DNA of 64,000 nt from Flavobacteriales bacterium (GTDB taxonomy: Bacteria > Bacteroidota > Bacteroidia > UBA10329), in NCBI GenBank assembly GCA_021741155.1, contig JAIOYP010000001.1, positions 1 through 64,000 on the forward strand. The letters are read 5' to 3'. The notes under the pieces are model-generated. The model did no database searches. It saw only the letters and a program-made list of their open reading frames with translations, and was not told the origin of the DNA. The position numbers were made by a program, and so were the translations under genes. Positions 17,641-25,617 of this stretch are shown here, one piece after another (positions within the stretch are counted from its first letter, which is position 1; the number at the start of each line of letters is the position of its first letter).

Positions 17641-18690
17641 TCATTCTAAATTGACCATTACAATCTTTCCTTCCTGAGATACAAGGTCAAGTTGCATGCC
17701 GCCAACAAAACGGTCTCCTTCTGGGCTGAATGAACCGAGCCCTGCCCAAACTGCGTGTCCCATATCTTGGTCGTTGTCTGGGTTGTTGAAGTACGTGAGG
17801 CGGTGCTTGTCCGAGCCATCCGCATTCATCATCCACCAATCCGTTCCACCATATTGAGCGTCTTTGTTCGTCATCCAAACGATTTGGTTTCCATCAGGTG
17901 TATAGAAAGCGTGTTCGTTGTAATCCTTTTCCGTCAGAGCCTCAAAAGCACCCGTAGCAATATCTATGGTGTAAATCTGCTGATCCCACGTGCTGGGTCT
18001 ATTCACGCTACTGCATAAGATCAGTTTCGTACCATCAGGACTGAAACCATAGCATTCGTAGAAAGCGCTTCCATCAGGCTCAAAGGTTTGGATGTTTGAG
18101 ATGGATGGAATGCTGTCGATGCTCCAATTCAAATCGGCCATTTTTATAGTCCAAAACCCGAATGTTTCGGGTGGCCAAAGCGGATTGGGAGCTGTTTTTC
18201 TATCCGTCCAAACAATCTTAGTTCCATCGGGCGAGAAACGCGAAGCTATCACGCCATGTTGGTAATCGTTCGGTGTATCGATGATTTTATGTGTAGTCTG
18301 CCCATCACTGCTGATAAGATAAACATCTGTGTATGCCCCGAAACCAGGCAAGGCATCGGTACTCGAACCTGGGTGATCTAGTTTCTCAACTTCAATCATC
18401 AACCAATCTCCCGAAGGATGCCACGATGCCGAACCAACGTGTCGGTTCGGTAGATTAGGATGGTTGCAGGTCAGACAGGTGTCATTTGAGCCATCAGGCA
18501 ACGCAAAGTAAATGTCATAATAACCATCGCTTCCTTTGGCAGAATAGGCGATGCGGTTGCTGCCCGAACGATCCCAATCAGTTGCCAAACCGCTTTCTCG
18601 GAAGGTGGTAACGGTGGTGGTTAGGATGATGGGTTCTTTTTCGCAGGAGACAAGTAGAATTATTCCAAGAAGACAGTAAAGCTTACGCAT
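17641..18690 (-). CDS. TolB-like PD40 beta-propeller lipoprotein
   Basis: The protein is 349 residues. The lipoprotein signal ends at Cys16 (LLVSC). Repeated PD40 blades follow: WHPSGDWLMIEV, FSPDGTKIVWTD, FSPDGTKLILCS, YTPDGNQIVWMT and FSPEGDRFVGG. These are typical of TolB-type propellers that bind peptides or polysaccharides on the cell envelope. The rest of the Tol-Pal system is not encoded nearby, so it is not true TolB. The ligand is unknown. It is transcribed alone, tail to head with the Fic gene region. Confidence 0.82.
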   Translation of the reverse strand: MRKLYCLLGIILLVSCEKEPIILTTTVTTFRESGLATDWDRSGSNRIAYSAKGSDGYYDIYFALPDGSNDTCLTCNHPNLPNRHVGSASWHPSGDWLMIEVEKLDHPGSSTDALPGFGAYTDVYLISSDGQTTHKIIDTPNDYQHGVIASRFSPDGTKIVWTDRKTAPNPLWPPETFGFWTIKMADLNWSIDSIPSISNIQTFEPDGSAFYECYGFSPDGTKLILCSSVNRPSTWDQQIYTIDIATGAFEALTEKDYNEHAFYTPDGNQIVWMTNKDAQYGGTDWWMMNADGSDKHRLTYFNNPDNDQDMGHAVWAGLGSFSPEGDRFVGGMQLDLVSQEGKIVMVNLE

Positions 18691-18723
18691 GTGAGTGAGT
18701 TCGGATATTTCAAAAATACTTCA

Positions 18724-19971
18724 TCAAATTCCCAACTCCATCATGTCGCTTTCCTTGCTTGTTGGATAAAGTCCAGGGAACAGCCATGGCGAAATGAGTA
18801 TGGGATATGCTGCATAATACATCATCAGAATGCTTTCCTTCTTTGGTGTGATAAGCCCCATTTCAGTCAGAGCATCGGTCATGTTCTTCAAGGTTTTATC
18901 CGAAGTATTGGTGATGCGCATTGCATCAGGTTTGGATATTTTCCCCTTCAGGAATACATCTATAAGTATGTATCGCATCTCAGTTTTGAACTTTCCGCGA
19001 GCAACCATGGCATCACAGAATGTGTTCAAGCGGGTAAGTATATTGTCCGTGTCGAGCGCGGCATACATGAATTTCGTTTGGTCTATGGCAGTTCGGAGGA
19101 AATATTTGCAGAAATCGACCAACATGGCATTCGACAGATTTCCACGCCCATCGTGATTTCCCATTCGAGGTAGGTCGGCATTGGCAAGCATCGAATAATA
19201 CTCATCATGTGTACGTGCCAACCCTCGACTGATGGACCAAAGGCCGTCAGCATCCAAGTTGTCATACATAAAACTGGCATCCGAAAAAAGTCGTACCACA
19301 CGACCATTTCCATCCACAAATGGGTGAATCCAAGCCAAGCGATGGTGCGATGCGGCAATGGAAATGATACGTTTCAACTTGGAACTATTGGCGGTGCTTG
19401 TCGGGTCATAAAACACCTCGAAGCGGTCCATGAAACGGGGGAAACTTTCGTGAGAAGGTGCTACGTGCTTGCCAACCTCTACTTCGCAGTCGCGCAACTC
19501 CCCGGGAATGACCTTTCGTTCAGAACCGTCTTTGGAGCGGACTGTCTTCATCTCTTCCGACAAATGAGAATAAAAATCCCGATGCATTCTCTTTAGAAAA
19601 TCAACGGACGATGGAATGACAGGATTGGACACATCCTTTATCTCCTCAAAAATGCTTCGATGAACCTCAATATGCGCTTGTGCCTCATGTTGTCTGTCGC
19701 GCTTTGTGGGGTCTCCCGAATAATCATTGTTCAACGCCCTATTAATATCAATTGGATGTGTGTCGTGCCCTTCAATTAGATTGGAATAGTAGCTGTTCAT
19801 CGGACGTAGCAGTTCGGCAATGGCTCTTCTCGTTGTAAGATTCATGCTACCCGAAAGTCTTGCGATGCTTTCGGTGAGTTCCAATGAAAGCGCTTCCAAT
19901 TCACCGTTGTCACTCGGAAACAATGGCTCCATCGAGCTTGGGTCAGTATGGAATTCAAATGCCTTATTCAT
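18724..19971 (-). CDS. Fic family protein (self-inhibited class II) with C-terminal winged helix
   Basis: Fic enzymes transfer AMP or another nucleotide group to a target protein hydroxyl. The protein is 415 residues. The inhibitory helix motif SNLIEG at 63-68 (pattern S/T-xxx-E-G/N) marks an N-terminal self-inhibited type. The catalytic loop HPFVDGNGRVVR at 216-227 is complete, with the catalytic His216. The C-terminal part (about 325-400, SKPDAMRITNTSDKTLKNMTDAL then MGLITPKK) looks like a winged helix, which could bind DNA. Four identical 9-bp sites surround its promoter, fitting self-regulation. The target is unknown. Confidence 0.92.
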   Translation of the reverse strand: MNKAFEFHTDPSSMEPLFPSDNGELEALSLELTESIARLSGSMNLTTRRAIAELLRPMNSYYSNLIEGHDTHPIDINRALNNDYSGDPTKRDRQHEAQAHIEVHRSIFEEIKDVSNPVIPSSVDFLKRMHRDFYSHLSEEMKTVRSKDGSERKVIPGELRDCEVEVGKHVAPSHESFPRFMDRFEVFYDPTSTANSSKLKRIISIAASHHRLAWIHPFVDGNGRVVRLFSDASFMYDNLDADGLWSISRGLARTHDEYYSMLANADLPRMGNHDGRGNLSNAMLVDFCKYFLRTAIDQTKFMYAALDTDNILTRLNTFCDAMVARGKFKTEMRYILIDVFLKGKISKPDAMRITNTSDKTLKNMTDALTEMGLITPKKESILMMYYAAYPILISPWLFPGLYPTSKESDMMELGI

Positions 19972-19989
19972 GGCGATGGAATGAAATTA

Positions 19990-20010
19990 TTCCGATGGTT
20001 ATTCCGATGG
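19990..20010. promoter_or_regulatory. Paired TTCCGATGG repeats downstream of the fic promoter
   Basis: Two copies of TTCCGATGG at 19990-19998 and 20002-20010 are spaced 12 bases start to start, inside the likely 5' leader of the Fic gene. An identical pair with the same spacing lies upstream of the promoter at 20071-20091. They look like operator sites. Confidence 0.55.
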
Positions 20011-20032
20011 TATTGTAAATGTATTTTGAATA

Positions 20033-20040
20033 CAAATGTA
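20033..20040 (-). promoter_or_regulatory. -7 promoter box of the fic gene
   Basis: On the minus strand this reads TACATTTG, matching the Bacteroidota housekeeping -7 consensus TAnnTTTG. It gives a leader of about 55 bases before the Fic ATG. The two pairs of TTCCGATGG sites lie on either side. Confidence 0.5.
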
Positions 20041-20070
20041 CTGCAATATTTAGCATTTATTCGGCAATAG

Positions 20071-20091
20071 TTCCGATGGTTGTTCCGATGG
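20071..20091. promoter_or_regulatory. Paired TTCCGATGG repeats upstream of the fic promoter
   Basis: Copies at 20071-20079 and 20083-20091 are spaced 12 bases, identical in sequence and spacing to the downstream pair, and offset from it by 81 bases. With the downstream pair they could hold a repression loop around the promoter. Confidence 0.55.
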
Positions 20092-20115
20092 GGGAATCGG
20101 ATACTGAAACTGAGG

Positions 20116-21087
20116 TTAGATTAGCTCAAGCGGCTCTAGTACCAGTACCTTATCCCCAAACGACCGAACAGTCGCTTTCAACTCATAGCTCGGAATTACT
20201 TTCAGTTCGATTGTCAATCCATCGTCATTATCCTTAATGATTTTCTGGGTAGGATGAAGCGGCTGTGCTTTCACATATCGTCCTTCTTGCGGAGCAAATT
20301 TCAGTACAACTTTCTCTGGTTTTCCTCCTGCGGTGATGCCAAAACTGTATTTGAACAAGACTTCGGGGTCAAAACCCTTATCAACCGTGAAATAATTCTC
20401 ACGGATAGAAAGATCAGAGATACGATCAAGTCCAAAGGTTTTCACTTTTCCGCCATCTACATCTTTTCCAATCACATACCAACGGTTGCGGTATTCCTTT
20501 AATAAATAGGGATGAAGCTGGCGTTCTGTCTCATGTTCATTTGCAAACGAAGTATGGCGGAAACGCACTTCTCGCGTCTCTTTTATTGCTTGCAAAAGAA
20601 TGGGCAACAAATCTGTTCCCTTTGCCATTGGCGTATTCTCAAACTGCACAAAACGCTCGATGGCTTCATCCTGAATTTCAGGCGAAATGCTCAAGCGGTC
20701 CATGATCTTCTGAATGGCAGAGCCGAATTGATCAAAAATTGCCAAATCTTTGAACTGGAAAAGCGTGTTTGCCGCAAAACGGATGGCTTCTTTATCCTCT
20801 TCGCTCAACGAAATTTCCTTAATCGTGTACTCGGAATTCTCGTAATAATATCCTTTCTCCAACTTGGAATAGGCGATGGGTGCATAGTAACCTAGTTCGC
20901 CTTCATTCTTCATTGCCCACATATCTTTCTCAATGGTTGAGATGGAAATTCGCTCGCCCGAACTGCCGTAAAGCGCTTGCTCGCAAGCATATTGCATGTC
21001 TTCCTTGGTTGGGAATTTGCGGCCTTTGTTAGTCAAGCAATCATCAATAATCCGATAGCGGAGAAGGGCGTATTTATTTGCTGGCAT
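20116..21087 (-). CDS. WYL-domain transcriptional regulator
   Basis: The protein is 323 residues. The N-terminus (1-65, YALLRYRIIDDCLTNKGRKFPTKEDMQYACEQAL) looks like a winged helix-turn-helix. The middle carries the WYL core with LHPYLLKEYRNRWYVIG and FGLDRISDLSI (about 185-220), a Sm-like fold that binds nucleic acid or small ligands. The C-terminal WCX-like part follows. WYL regulators often control DNA damage or phage defence genes, but no such gene is adjacent; the neighbour is a Fic gene on the same strand about 145 bases away. The role is unassigned. Confidence 0.88.
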   Translation of the reverse strand: MPANKYALLRYRIIDDCLTNKGRKFPTKEDMQYACEQALYGSSGERISISTIEKDMWAMKNEGELGYYAPIAYSKLEKGYYYENSEYTIKEISLSEEDKEAIRFAANTLFQFKDLAIFDQFGSAIQKIMDRLSISPEIQDEAIERFVQFENTPMAKGTDLLPILLQAIKETREVRFRHTSFANEHETERQLHPYLLKEYRNRWYVIGKDVDGGKVKTFGLDRISDLSIRENYFTVDKGFDPEVLFKYSFGITAGGKPEKVVLKFAPQEGRYVKAQPLHPTQKIIKDNDDGLTIELKVIPSYELKATVRSFGDKVLVLEPLELI

Positions 21088-21270
21088 GGCTCAAAGTTAA
21101 CCGTCAATTGGCAAAGAAGACCCGAAATCATTCATATGAAATATCCATTTTTGAACTTAAATTTTGGCTTTAACATTTCGTTAACAGGCTATTTTGGAAG
21201 TGATGTCTACCTTCGGAACGTATTTTGAGAGTGTCGGAACGCAATTAATTTTTTAACCTAAATAAATATC

Positions 21271-21714
21271 ATGAAAAAAGTAATGCTGTTAGTGGCAATG
21301 GTCGCAGGATCATTCGCTTATGTTTCTGCTCAAGTAGCTGGACCACAAATTGAATTTCAAAGAATTGAGCACGATTATGGAACAATTGACCAAGGTGCTA
21401 ACGGTGCAACTGAGTTTGTTTTTACCAATACTGGTACTGAGCCATTAATCGTTTCTAAAGCAAAGGGATCTTGCGGATGTACTGTTCCTGAGTGGCCAAA
21501 AGAGCCGATTGCACCAGGTGCAAAGTCTTCGATCAAAGTAAAATACGATACAAAGCGTGTAGGTCCAATCAGCAAGTCTGTAACTATTACTTCAAACTCT
21601 GTTGATAACAGTACTGCTCTTTTGAAAATCAAAGGAACGGTGAACGCGGTTGCAACTGAGAGCGGTTCTCCAGAAATGGAAACCATTGAAGGAGCAACTC
21701 CAGTTTCTGAATAA
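21271..21714 (+). CDS. Secreted DUF1573 protein
   Basis: The protein is 147 residues. A signal peptide (MKKVMLLVAMVAGSFAYVSAQ) is followed by one immunoglobulin-like DUF1573 domain: FQRIEHDYGTIDQGANGATEF, then EPLIVSKAKGSCGCTVPEWP and PIAPGAKSSIKVKYDTK. The Cys-Gly-Cys motif (GSCGCTVP) is the family hallmark. Such proteins are exported and common in Bacteroidota, with unknown function. A terminator follows directly. Confidence 0.9.
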   Translation: MKKVMLLVAMVAGSFAYVSAQVAGPQIEFQRIEHDYGTIDQGANGATEFVFTNTGTEPLIVSKAKGSCGCTVPEWPKEPIAPGAKSSIKVKYDTKRVGPISKSVTITSNSVDNSTALLKIKGTVNAVATESGSPEMETIEGATPVSE

Positions 21715-21736
21715 GAAAAGACGTTTTTCTTGAATG

Positions 21737-21768
21737 AAAAGTCCCGATACTTGTCGGGACTTTTTTTA
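21737..21768 (+). terminator. Rho-independent terminator after the DUF1573 gene
   Basis: The stem AAAAGTCCCGA / TCGGGACTTTT has a short loop followed by seven T residues, 22 bases after the stop codon. It separates the DUF1573 gene from the aminotransferase gene. Confidence 0.92.
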
Positions 21769-21784
21769 TGCTCAATAATTAAGA

Positions 21785-22984
21785 ATGCCAAGATTATCAT
21801 TGAAGGGACAGCAGATGCCTGAATCGCCAATTCGGAAATTGGTTCCGTACGCAACCGCTGCTAAAGCAAGAGGAATAAAAGTATATCATTTAAATATCGG
21901 TCAGCCCGATATTGAAACGCCAGAAGTGGCTTTGAATGCCGTGCGGAACATGGACCGAAAGGTGATTGAGTACAGTAATTCTGAAGGATACGCTAGCTAC
22001 AGAACAGGGCTTGCTAAGTATTACAAAAGTGTTGGAGTTGATGTGGAGGATTCGGATATCATGGTTACAACTGGAGGTTCTGAGGCGTTGATTTTCGGTT
22101 TTATGACCTGTATGGATCCGGGCGATGAGATTATTATTCCAGAGCCATTTTATGCCAATTACAATGGCTTTGCCACCATGGCAGGATTGAACGTAAAACC
22201 AATCACGGCCAAGTTGGAAGATGGTTTTGCATTGCCTCCAATTTCTGAATTTGAAAGCAGAATAACCGAGAAAACACGCGCCATTCTAATCTGCAATCCA
22301 GGAAATCCTACTGGAACATTATATGGAAAAGAAAGCTTAGAAGCGTTAGCTAAACTGGTGAAGAAATACGATTTGTTTTTGTTTGCCGATGAGGTTTATC
22401 GCGAGTTCTGCTATGATAATGCAGTTCCTTTTTCCTGTATGAACTTGGAAGGAATTGAGAATAATGTGGTGATGATTGATAGCGTGAGCAAACGCTATAG
22501 CATGTGTGGAGCACGCGTAGGAGCATTGGTTTCTCGGAATAAAGAATTGATGACAAACGCGCTCAAATTTGCGCAAGCGAGATTAAGTCCACCAACGCTC
22601 GGGCAGATTGCAGGCGAAGCAGCTTTGAACACGCCACCAGAGTATTTTGAGCGTGTAAAAGATGAATATGTCCAAAGACGAAATACGTTAGTTGATGGTC
22701 TGAATAAGATTGAAGGCGTTACATGTCCAAAACCCGCGGGTGCATTCTATGCCATGGCTCAACTACCTGTCGAAAGTGGTGATGACTTCTGCCAATGGAT
22801 GTTAGAGGAATTCAATTACGAAGGAGAAACTGTGATGATGGCTCCCGGAAGTGGTTTCTACTCAACACGTGCATTCGGAGAAAAGCAAGTGCGTATTGCC
22901 TACGTTTTGAAGGAAGAAGATTTGAAGCGTTCCATCAAGATTATTGAGGAGGGGTTGAAGGTTTATAACCGCAGAGCTATCTAG
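21785..22984 (+). CDS. PLP-dependent aminotransferase (aspartate aminotransferase fold type I)
   Basis: The protein is 399 residues. Class I/II aminotransferase blocks are in order: HLNIGQPDIETP (substrate loop), TTGGSEALIFGF, ICNPGNPTGTLYG, LFADEVYREF, and the Schiff-base lysine K236 in DSVSKRYSMCGARVG. A conserved arginine for the substrate carboxylate is likely in QVRIAYV. This set usually means aspartate or a related amino-acid aminotransferase. The substrate cannot be fixed from sequence. The start is ATG at 21785, 17 bases after the terminator. A DUF6883 gene follows 3 bases downstream. Confidence 0.92.
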   Translation: MPRLSLKGQQMPESPIRKLVPYATAAKARGIKVYHLNIGQPDIETPEVALNAVRNMDRKVIEYSNSEGYASYRTGLAKYYKSVGVDVEDSDIMVTTGGSEALIFGFMTCMDPGDEIIIPEPFYANYNGFATMAGLNVKPITAKLEDGFALPPISEFESRITEKTRAILICNPGNPTGTLYGKESLEALAKLVKKYDLFLFADEVYREFCYDNAVPFSCMNLEGIENNVVMIDSVSKRYSMCGARVGALVSRNKELMTNALKFAQARLSPPTLGQIAGEAALNTPPEYFERVKDEYVQRRNTLVDGLNKIEGVTCPKPAGAFYAMAQLPVESGDDFCQWMLEEFNYEGETVMMAPGSGFYSTRAFGEKQVRIAYVLKEEDLKRSIKIIEEGLKVYNRRAI

Positions 22985-22987
22985 GAA

Positions 22988-23323
22988 ATGGAATTGCTTC
23001 CAAATCACAGTTTGGCAGTATTCGACATTAAAAAGTTGACTGAATATGCGTTAGACAATGACCATCCGATAGGAATGCACAAGGCCGCTGCGTTTCGAAA
23101 AGCGCTCGGAATTGACAGGTCGGATGCCAGTTGGCTTAGAGGACAAATACTGATGGAGATTGGTAGGGCGGAAGCGGTTGAAGTTGATAGCAGCCCGTTC
23201 GGAAGAAGATTTTACATAGATTGTACGTTGACTAAGAATGGGAAATACGCAATTGTCCGTACAGCATGGATAATCCGCACAGGAATTCAAATACCTTTTT
23301 TAACTTCGTGTTATCCTATATAA
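22988..23323 (+). CDS. DUF6883-like small protein
   Basis: The protein is 111 residues. The sequence pattern LLPNHSLAVFDIKKLTEYAL, then HPIGMHKAAAFRKALGID, ASWLRGQIL, and the ending IVRTAWIIRTG..PFLTSCYPI fits what I recall of DUF6883. That family turns up next to DUF4926 proteins and in toxin-associated contexts. No catalytic motif is obvious, though H50 in GMHKA and the conserved tail Cys stand out. The next gene (DUF4926-like) begins 1 base after its stop, so the two form a module, possibly toxin and antitoxin. Confidence 0.72.
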   Translation: MELLPNHSLAVFDIKKLTEYALDNDHPIGMHKAAAFRKALGIDRSDASWLRGQILMEIGRAEAVEVDSSPFGRRFYIDCTLTKNGKYAIVRTAWIIRTGIQIPFLTSCYPI

Positions 23324-23324
23324 G

Positions 23325-23537
23325 ATGAAAACAACAGCACTGAAAATACATGATAATGTGGTATTACTGACTCCAGTAGGAACGTTCATTGTGGGTCAGG
23401 TGGGCGTAATTGTGGGAGAATGGAATGCCGAATTCTTTGAGGTTGAGTTTGTGGATATCCATGGTGAAACAATCGGATTCTCCGCTGTTCCCAAAGCAGA
23501 TTTGTTGCGTTTGTATTTCAGTCCTAAGGCTGCTTGA
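23325..23537 (+). CDS. DUF4926-like small protein
   Basis: The protein is 70 residues. It reads KIHDNVVLLTPVGTFIVGQVGVIVGEWNAEFFEVEFVDIHGETI, which has the SH3-like pattern of DUF4926 (GQVGTVV, then YEVEFVD..GETI). It is likely a small five-strand barrel that binds its partner. It follows the DUF6883-like gene with a 1-base gap and probably acts with it. Function is unknown; an antitoxin or immunity role is an inference from pairing only. Confidence 0.75.
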   Translation: MKTTALKIHDNVVLLTPVGTFIVGQVGVIVGEWNAEFFEVEFVDIHGETIGFSAVPKADLLRLYFSPKAA

Positions 23538-23556
23538 GGCCTAGTTCTGGAAGAAT

Positions 23557-24459
23557 TTAACTCACATCCACCACCAATCTGTAGCCAATTCCACGAATAT
23601 TGGTGATTTTAATATTCGAATCACCTTCTAACTTCTTTCTCAGTTTGGAAATGAACACATCTAGCGTTCTTCCAACGTAATCGCCTTCATCGCCCCAAAC
23701 CATTTTGAGAATTGTTTCTCGTTCAACCGTGTTGTTGGTGGAATCGCACAATAACTGAAGCAAGTCGCATTCCTTGCTTGTGAGTTCAATTCGTTCGTCC
23801 TTGAACCTAAGTTCCATCTTCCGTTTGTTGAATTTGTATTCGCCAATTGGGATGATATTCAGGTCAACTTCAGGCTTGATGTCTGTTTTCTTGTTCATAA
23901 GGAACCGTACAGCAACCATCGGTAGAAGAACACAGATTAGCAGTACTGCGAGAACGATGTATTTGTCTGTTTGACCATCGTCTGTGCTTGCAATCAGTTC
24001 AGCGTCAGAAGTTCCAACCGCTGGTTTTAGGATAGTAATCACCAGATTGTAACACGCCTGTGGTTGGTCTCTTTCCTTACATGCAAGCACATTTTTCTGA
24101 TCTGAAATTCCAACCTCATAACTGTGAACGACCAAATTTGAATCACAGGATTTGAACTCAACGATGTAACTTGAAGCAATGCTGGTTGCCGCAATTACGC
24201 TATCAATAACGGACGCAAGATTATCAGGATTGAATCCGAACTCCTTTTCAAAACGAATGCTGTAGGAATTTCCATTCTTTTCAATCGGAAGCACGCGCGA
24301 AGTGCTGTCCCCCACACTCAGAAGCACTTGATGTCCAATCATTCTCATCGATACTTCGATGTGCTGTTCTTCTTTCGTTTCAACCTTTTTATCGTCTGCA
24401 AAAGAAGAATACGAGAAAATTAGAACTGAAAGAAGACCAAAAATGAACCGATTCATCAT
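23557..24459 (-). CDS. Membrane-anchored OmpR-type winged-helix regulator
   Basis: The protein is 300 residues. A signal sequence (1-21) exports the N-terminal sensor domain (22-166, with cysteines at 105, 127 and 136). One membrane helix follows (about 167-187, KYIVLAVLLICVLLPMVAV). The cytoplasmic C-terminal domain (about 205-298) is an OmpR/PhoB winged helix: KMELRFKDERIELTSKECDLLQLL, TRE-like VERETILKMVWGD, and VFISKLRKKLEGD..ITNIRGIGYRL. This is a one-component sensor with the reverse order of ToxR. Its promoter region is shared with a divergent lipoprotein gene and holds phased direct repeats. Confidence 0.88.
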   Translation of the reverse strand: MMNRFIFGLLSVLIFSYSSFADDKKVETKEEQHIEVSMRMIGHQVLLSVGDSTSRVLPIEKNGNSYSIRFEKEFGFNPDNLASVIDSVIAATSIASSYIVEFKSCDSNLVVHSYEVGISDQKNVLACKERDQPQACYNLVITILKPAVGTSDAELIASTDDGQTDKYIVLAVLLICVLLPMVAVRFLMNKKTDIKPEVDLNIIPIGEYKFNKRKMELRFKDERIELTSKECDLLQLLCDSTNNTVERETILKMVWGDEGDYVGRTLDVFISKLRKKLEGDSNIKITNIRGIGYRLVVDVS

Positions 24460-24498
24460 GCCACAAAGCTACCCGTTCAATCGGCTGTTTAAAATGAG

Positions 24499-24537
24499 CT
24501 ACATTCCTTTTACACTAATTTACATTCGATTTACGAA
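24499..24537. promoter_or_regulatory. Four phased TACnnnn direct repeats, likely OmpR-type binding sites
   Basis: TACATTC (24499), TACACTA (24510), TACATTC (24520) and TACGAAC (24531) repeat every 10-11 bases, one helical turn. Direct repeats phased this way are the usual binding pattern for OmpR/PhoB winged helices. They lie between the divergent regulator gene and the lipoprotein gene, and end about 20 bases before the lipoprotein -7 box. Confidence 0.55.
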
Positions 24538-24556
24538 CGAAACACTGGACTCCATC

Positions 24557-24564
24557 TACATTTG
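24557..24564 (+). promoter_or_regulatory. -7 promoter box for the lipoprotein gene
   Basis: TACATTTG matches the Bacteroidota -7 consensus TAnnTTTG and lies 18 bases before the ATG at 24583. Its -33 region would be covered by the last of the four phased repeats, as in class II activation. Confidence 0.45.
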
Positions 24565-24582
24565 GGTCAAACAAAAAAAGCC

Positions 24583-25617
24583 ATGAAATACATTATCGCT
24601 TCACTCTTTCTTTCAGTTGTTATCGCTTGCACGGAAGAACCATCTACTATTTCAGCTCAAAATGCCGAATTGTGCAGGTCTATTTTAATCAATCCCGACC
24701 TTCCATTTAATCATGAGTATGACCTGAAATTATCTGTTGAAGACGCTGGAAATGGCGAATACCGCTTGGTAAGCGTTATCGATTTCCATAATGGTGCTTT
24801 TACCGCATCTCCGCTTTCCGACAAGGATTTCAAAGGTTCCTTTAAAATAGTAATGAGAGAAAACGAGAAGATTGCGATGGATGATGTTTTTGAAGAAATA
24901 CCACGTTCTGTAGAGAAGATTGATGAGTTTGGGAATTTGGTCAATTGGGTAAACGAACGGACCACGTACAAGCGCACTTTTAAGATTAATTCTCAAGAAG
25001 ATTTTAAGGTATCAGGAATTGTGAGTTTTACGATTGAACCGACCTGTACGTTTGAAGAAATTCCATTCGAAATTTTCTATGTGACTGGAGAATTACGTGT
25101 TCAGCAATACCCAAAACTAGACAAGACCACTTGTAGTCCTCGGGTTTTGAAAATTAGCATGTACGAATCTCCGTTAATCGACCACGAAATTGCTCGGAAT
25201 CATCCGTATGACGTTCAATTCAAAGTTGAAAAAACGGAAGGAAGCGAGTTCAAATTAATCACATTGATGGACTTACATGGAGGGAGTTTCTATGTTTCTC
25301 CAAATACAAAAATGGGCTTTTCTGGTATGTTTAGAATTGAAGTTGCCCCGAATGATAATCTAAGCATTGGTGCTGATTTCGTGGAGACACCTCACAGTGA
25401 AACCGTTATAGACCCACATCAGTTTGTTCACGGACCAGTTAATTGGGTAACGCAAGACACGAAGTACGAACATCCTTTAAAGCTTAATACGAAAGACGAT
25501 TTCGAAATTGGCGGCAAGCTCATTTTCGTCATTGAACCAAAATGTACGCTGGAAGAGGTTCCAGTTTTGTTCAAATACAAGAATGGAGTTTTAATCGTGG
25601 AGAAATGGAAATGTTGA
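24583..25617 (+). CDS. Lipoprotein with two tandem copies of an unknown domain
   Basis: The protein is about 344 residues from the ATG at 24583; the lipobox VIAC follows MKYIIASLFLSV. Two copies of one domain of about 130 residues are clear. Both hold a YDLKLSVE / YDVQFKVE strand, then LVSVIDFHNGAFTASPLS versus LITLMDLHGGSFYVSPNT, then NLVNWVNERTTYKRTFKIN versus GPVNWVTQDTKYEHPLKLN, then FTIEPTCTFEEIPFEI versus FVIEPKCTLEEVPVLF. I do not recognise the family. It is divergent from the membrane winged-helix gene and is its likeliest target. Confidence 0.78.
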   Translation: MKYIIASLFLSVVIACTEEPSTISAQNAELCRSILINPDLPFNHEYDLKLSVEDAGNGEYRLVSVIDFHNGAFTASPLSDKDFKGSFKIVMRENEKIAMDDVFEEIPRSVEKIDEFGNLVNWVNERTTYKRTFKINSQEDFKVSGIVSFTIEPTCTFEEIPFEIFYVTGELRVQQYPKLDKTTCSPRVLKISMYESPLIDHEIARNHPYDVQFKVEKTEGSEFKLITLMDLHGGSFYVSPNTKMGFSGMFRIEVAPNDNLSIGADFVETPHSETVIDPHQFVHGPVNWVTQDTKYEHPLKLNTKDDFEIGGKLIFVIEPKCTLEEVPVLFKYKNGVLIVEKWKC

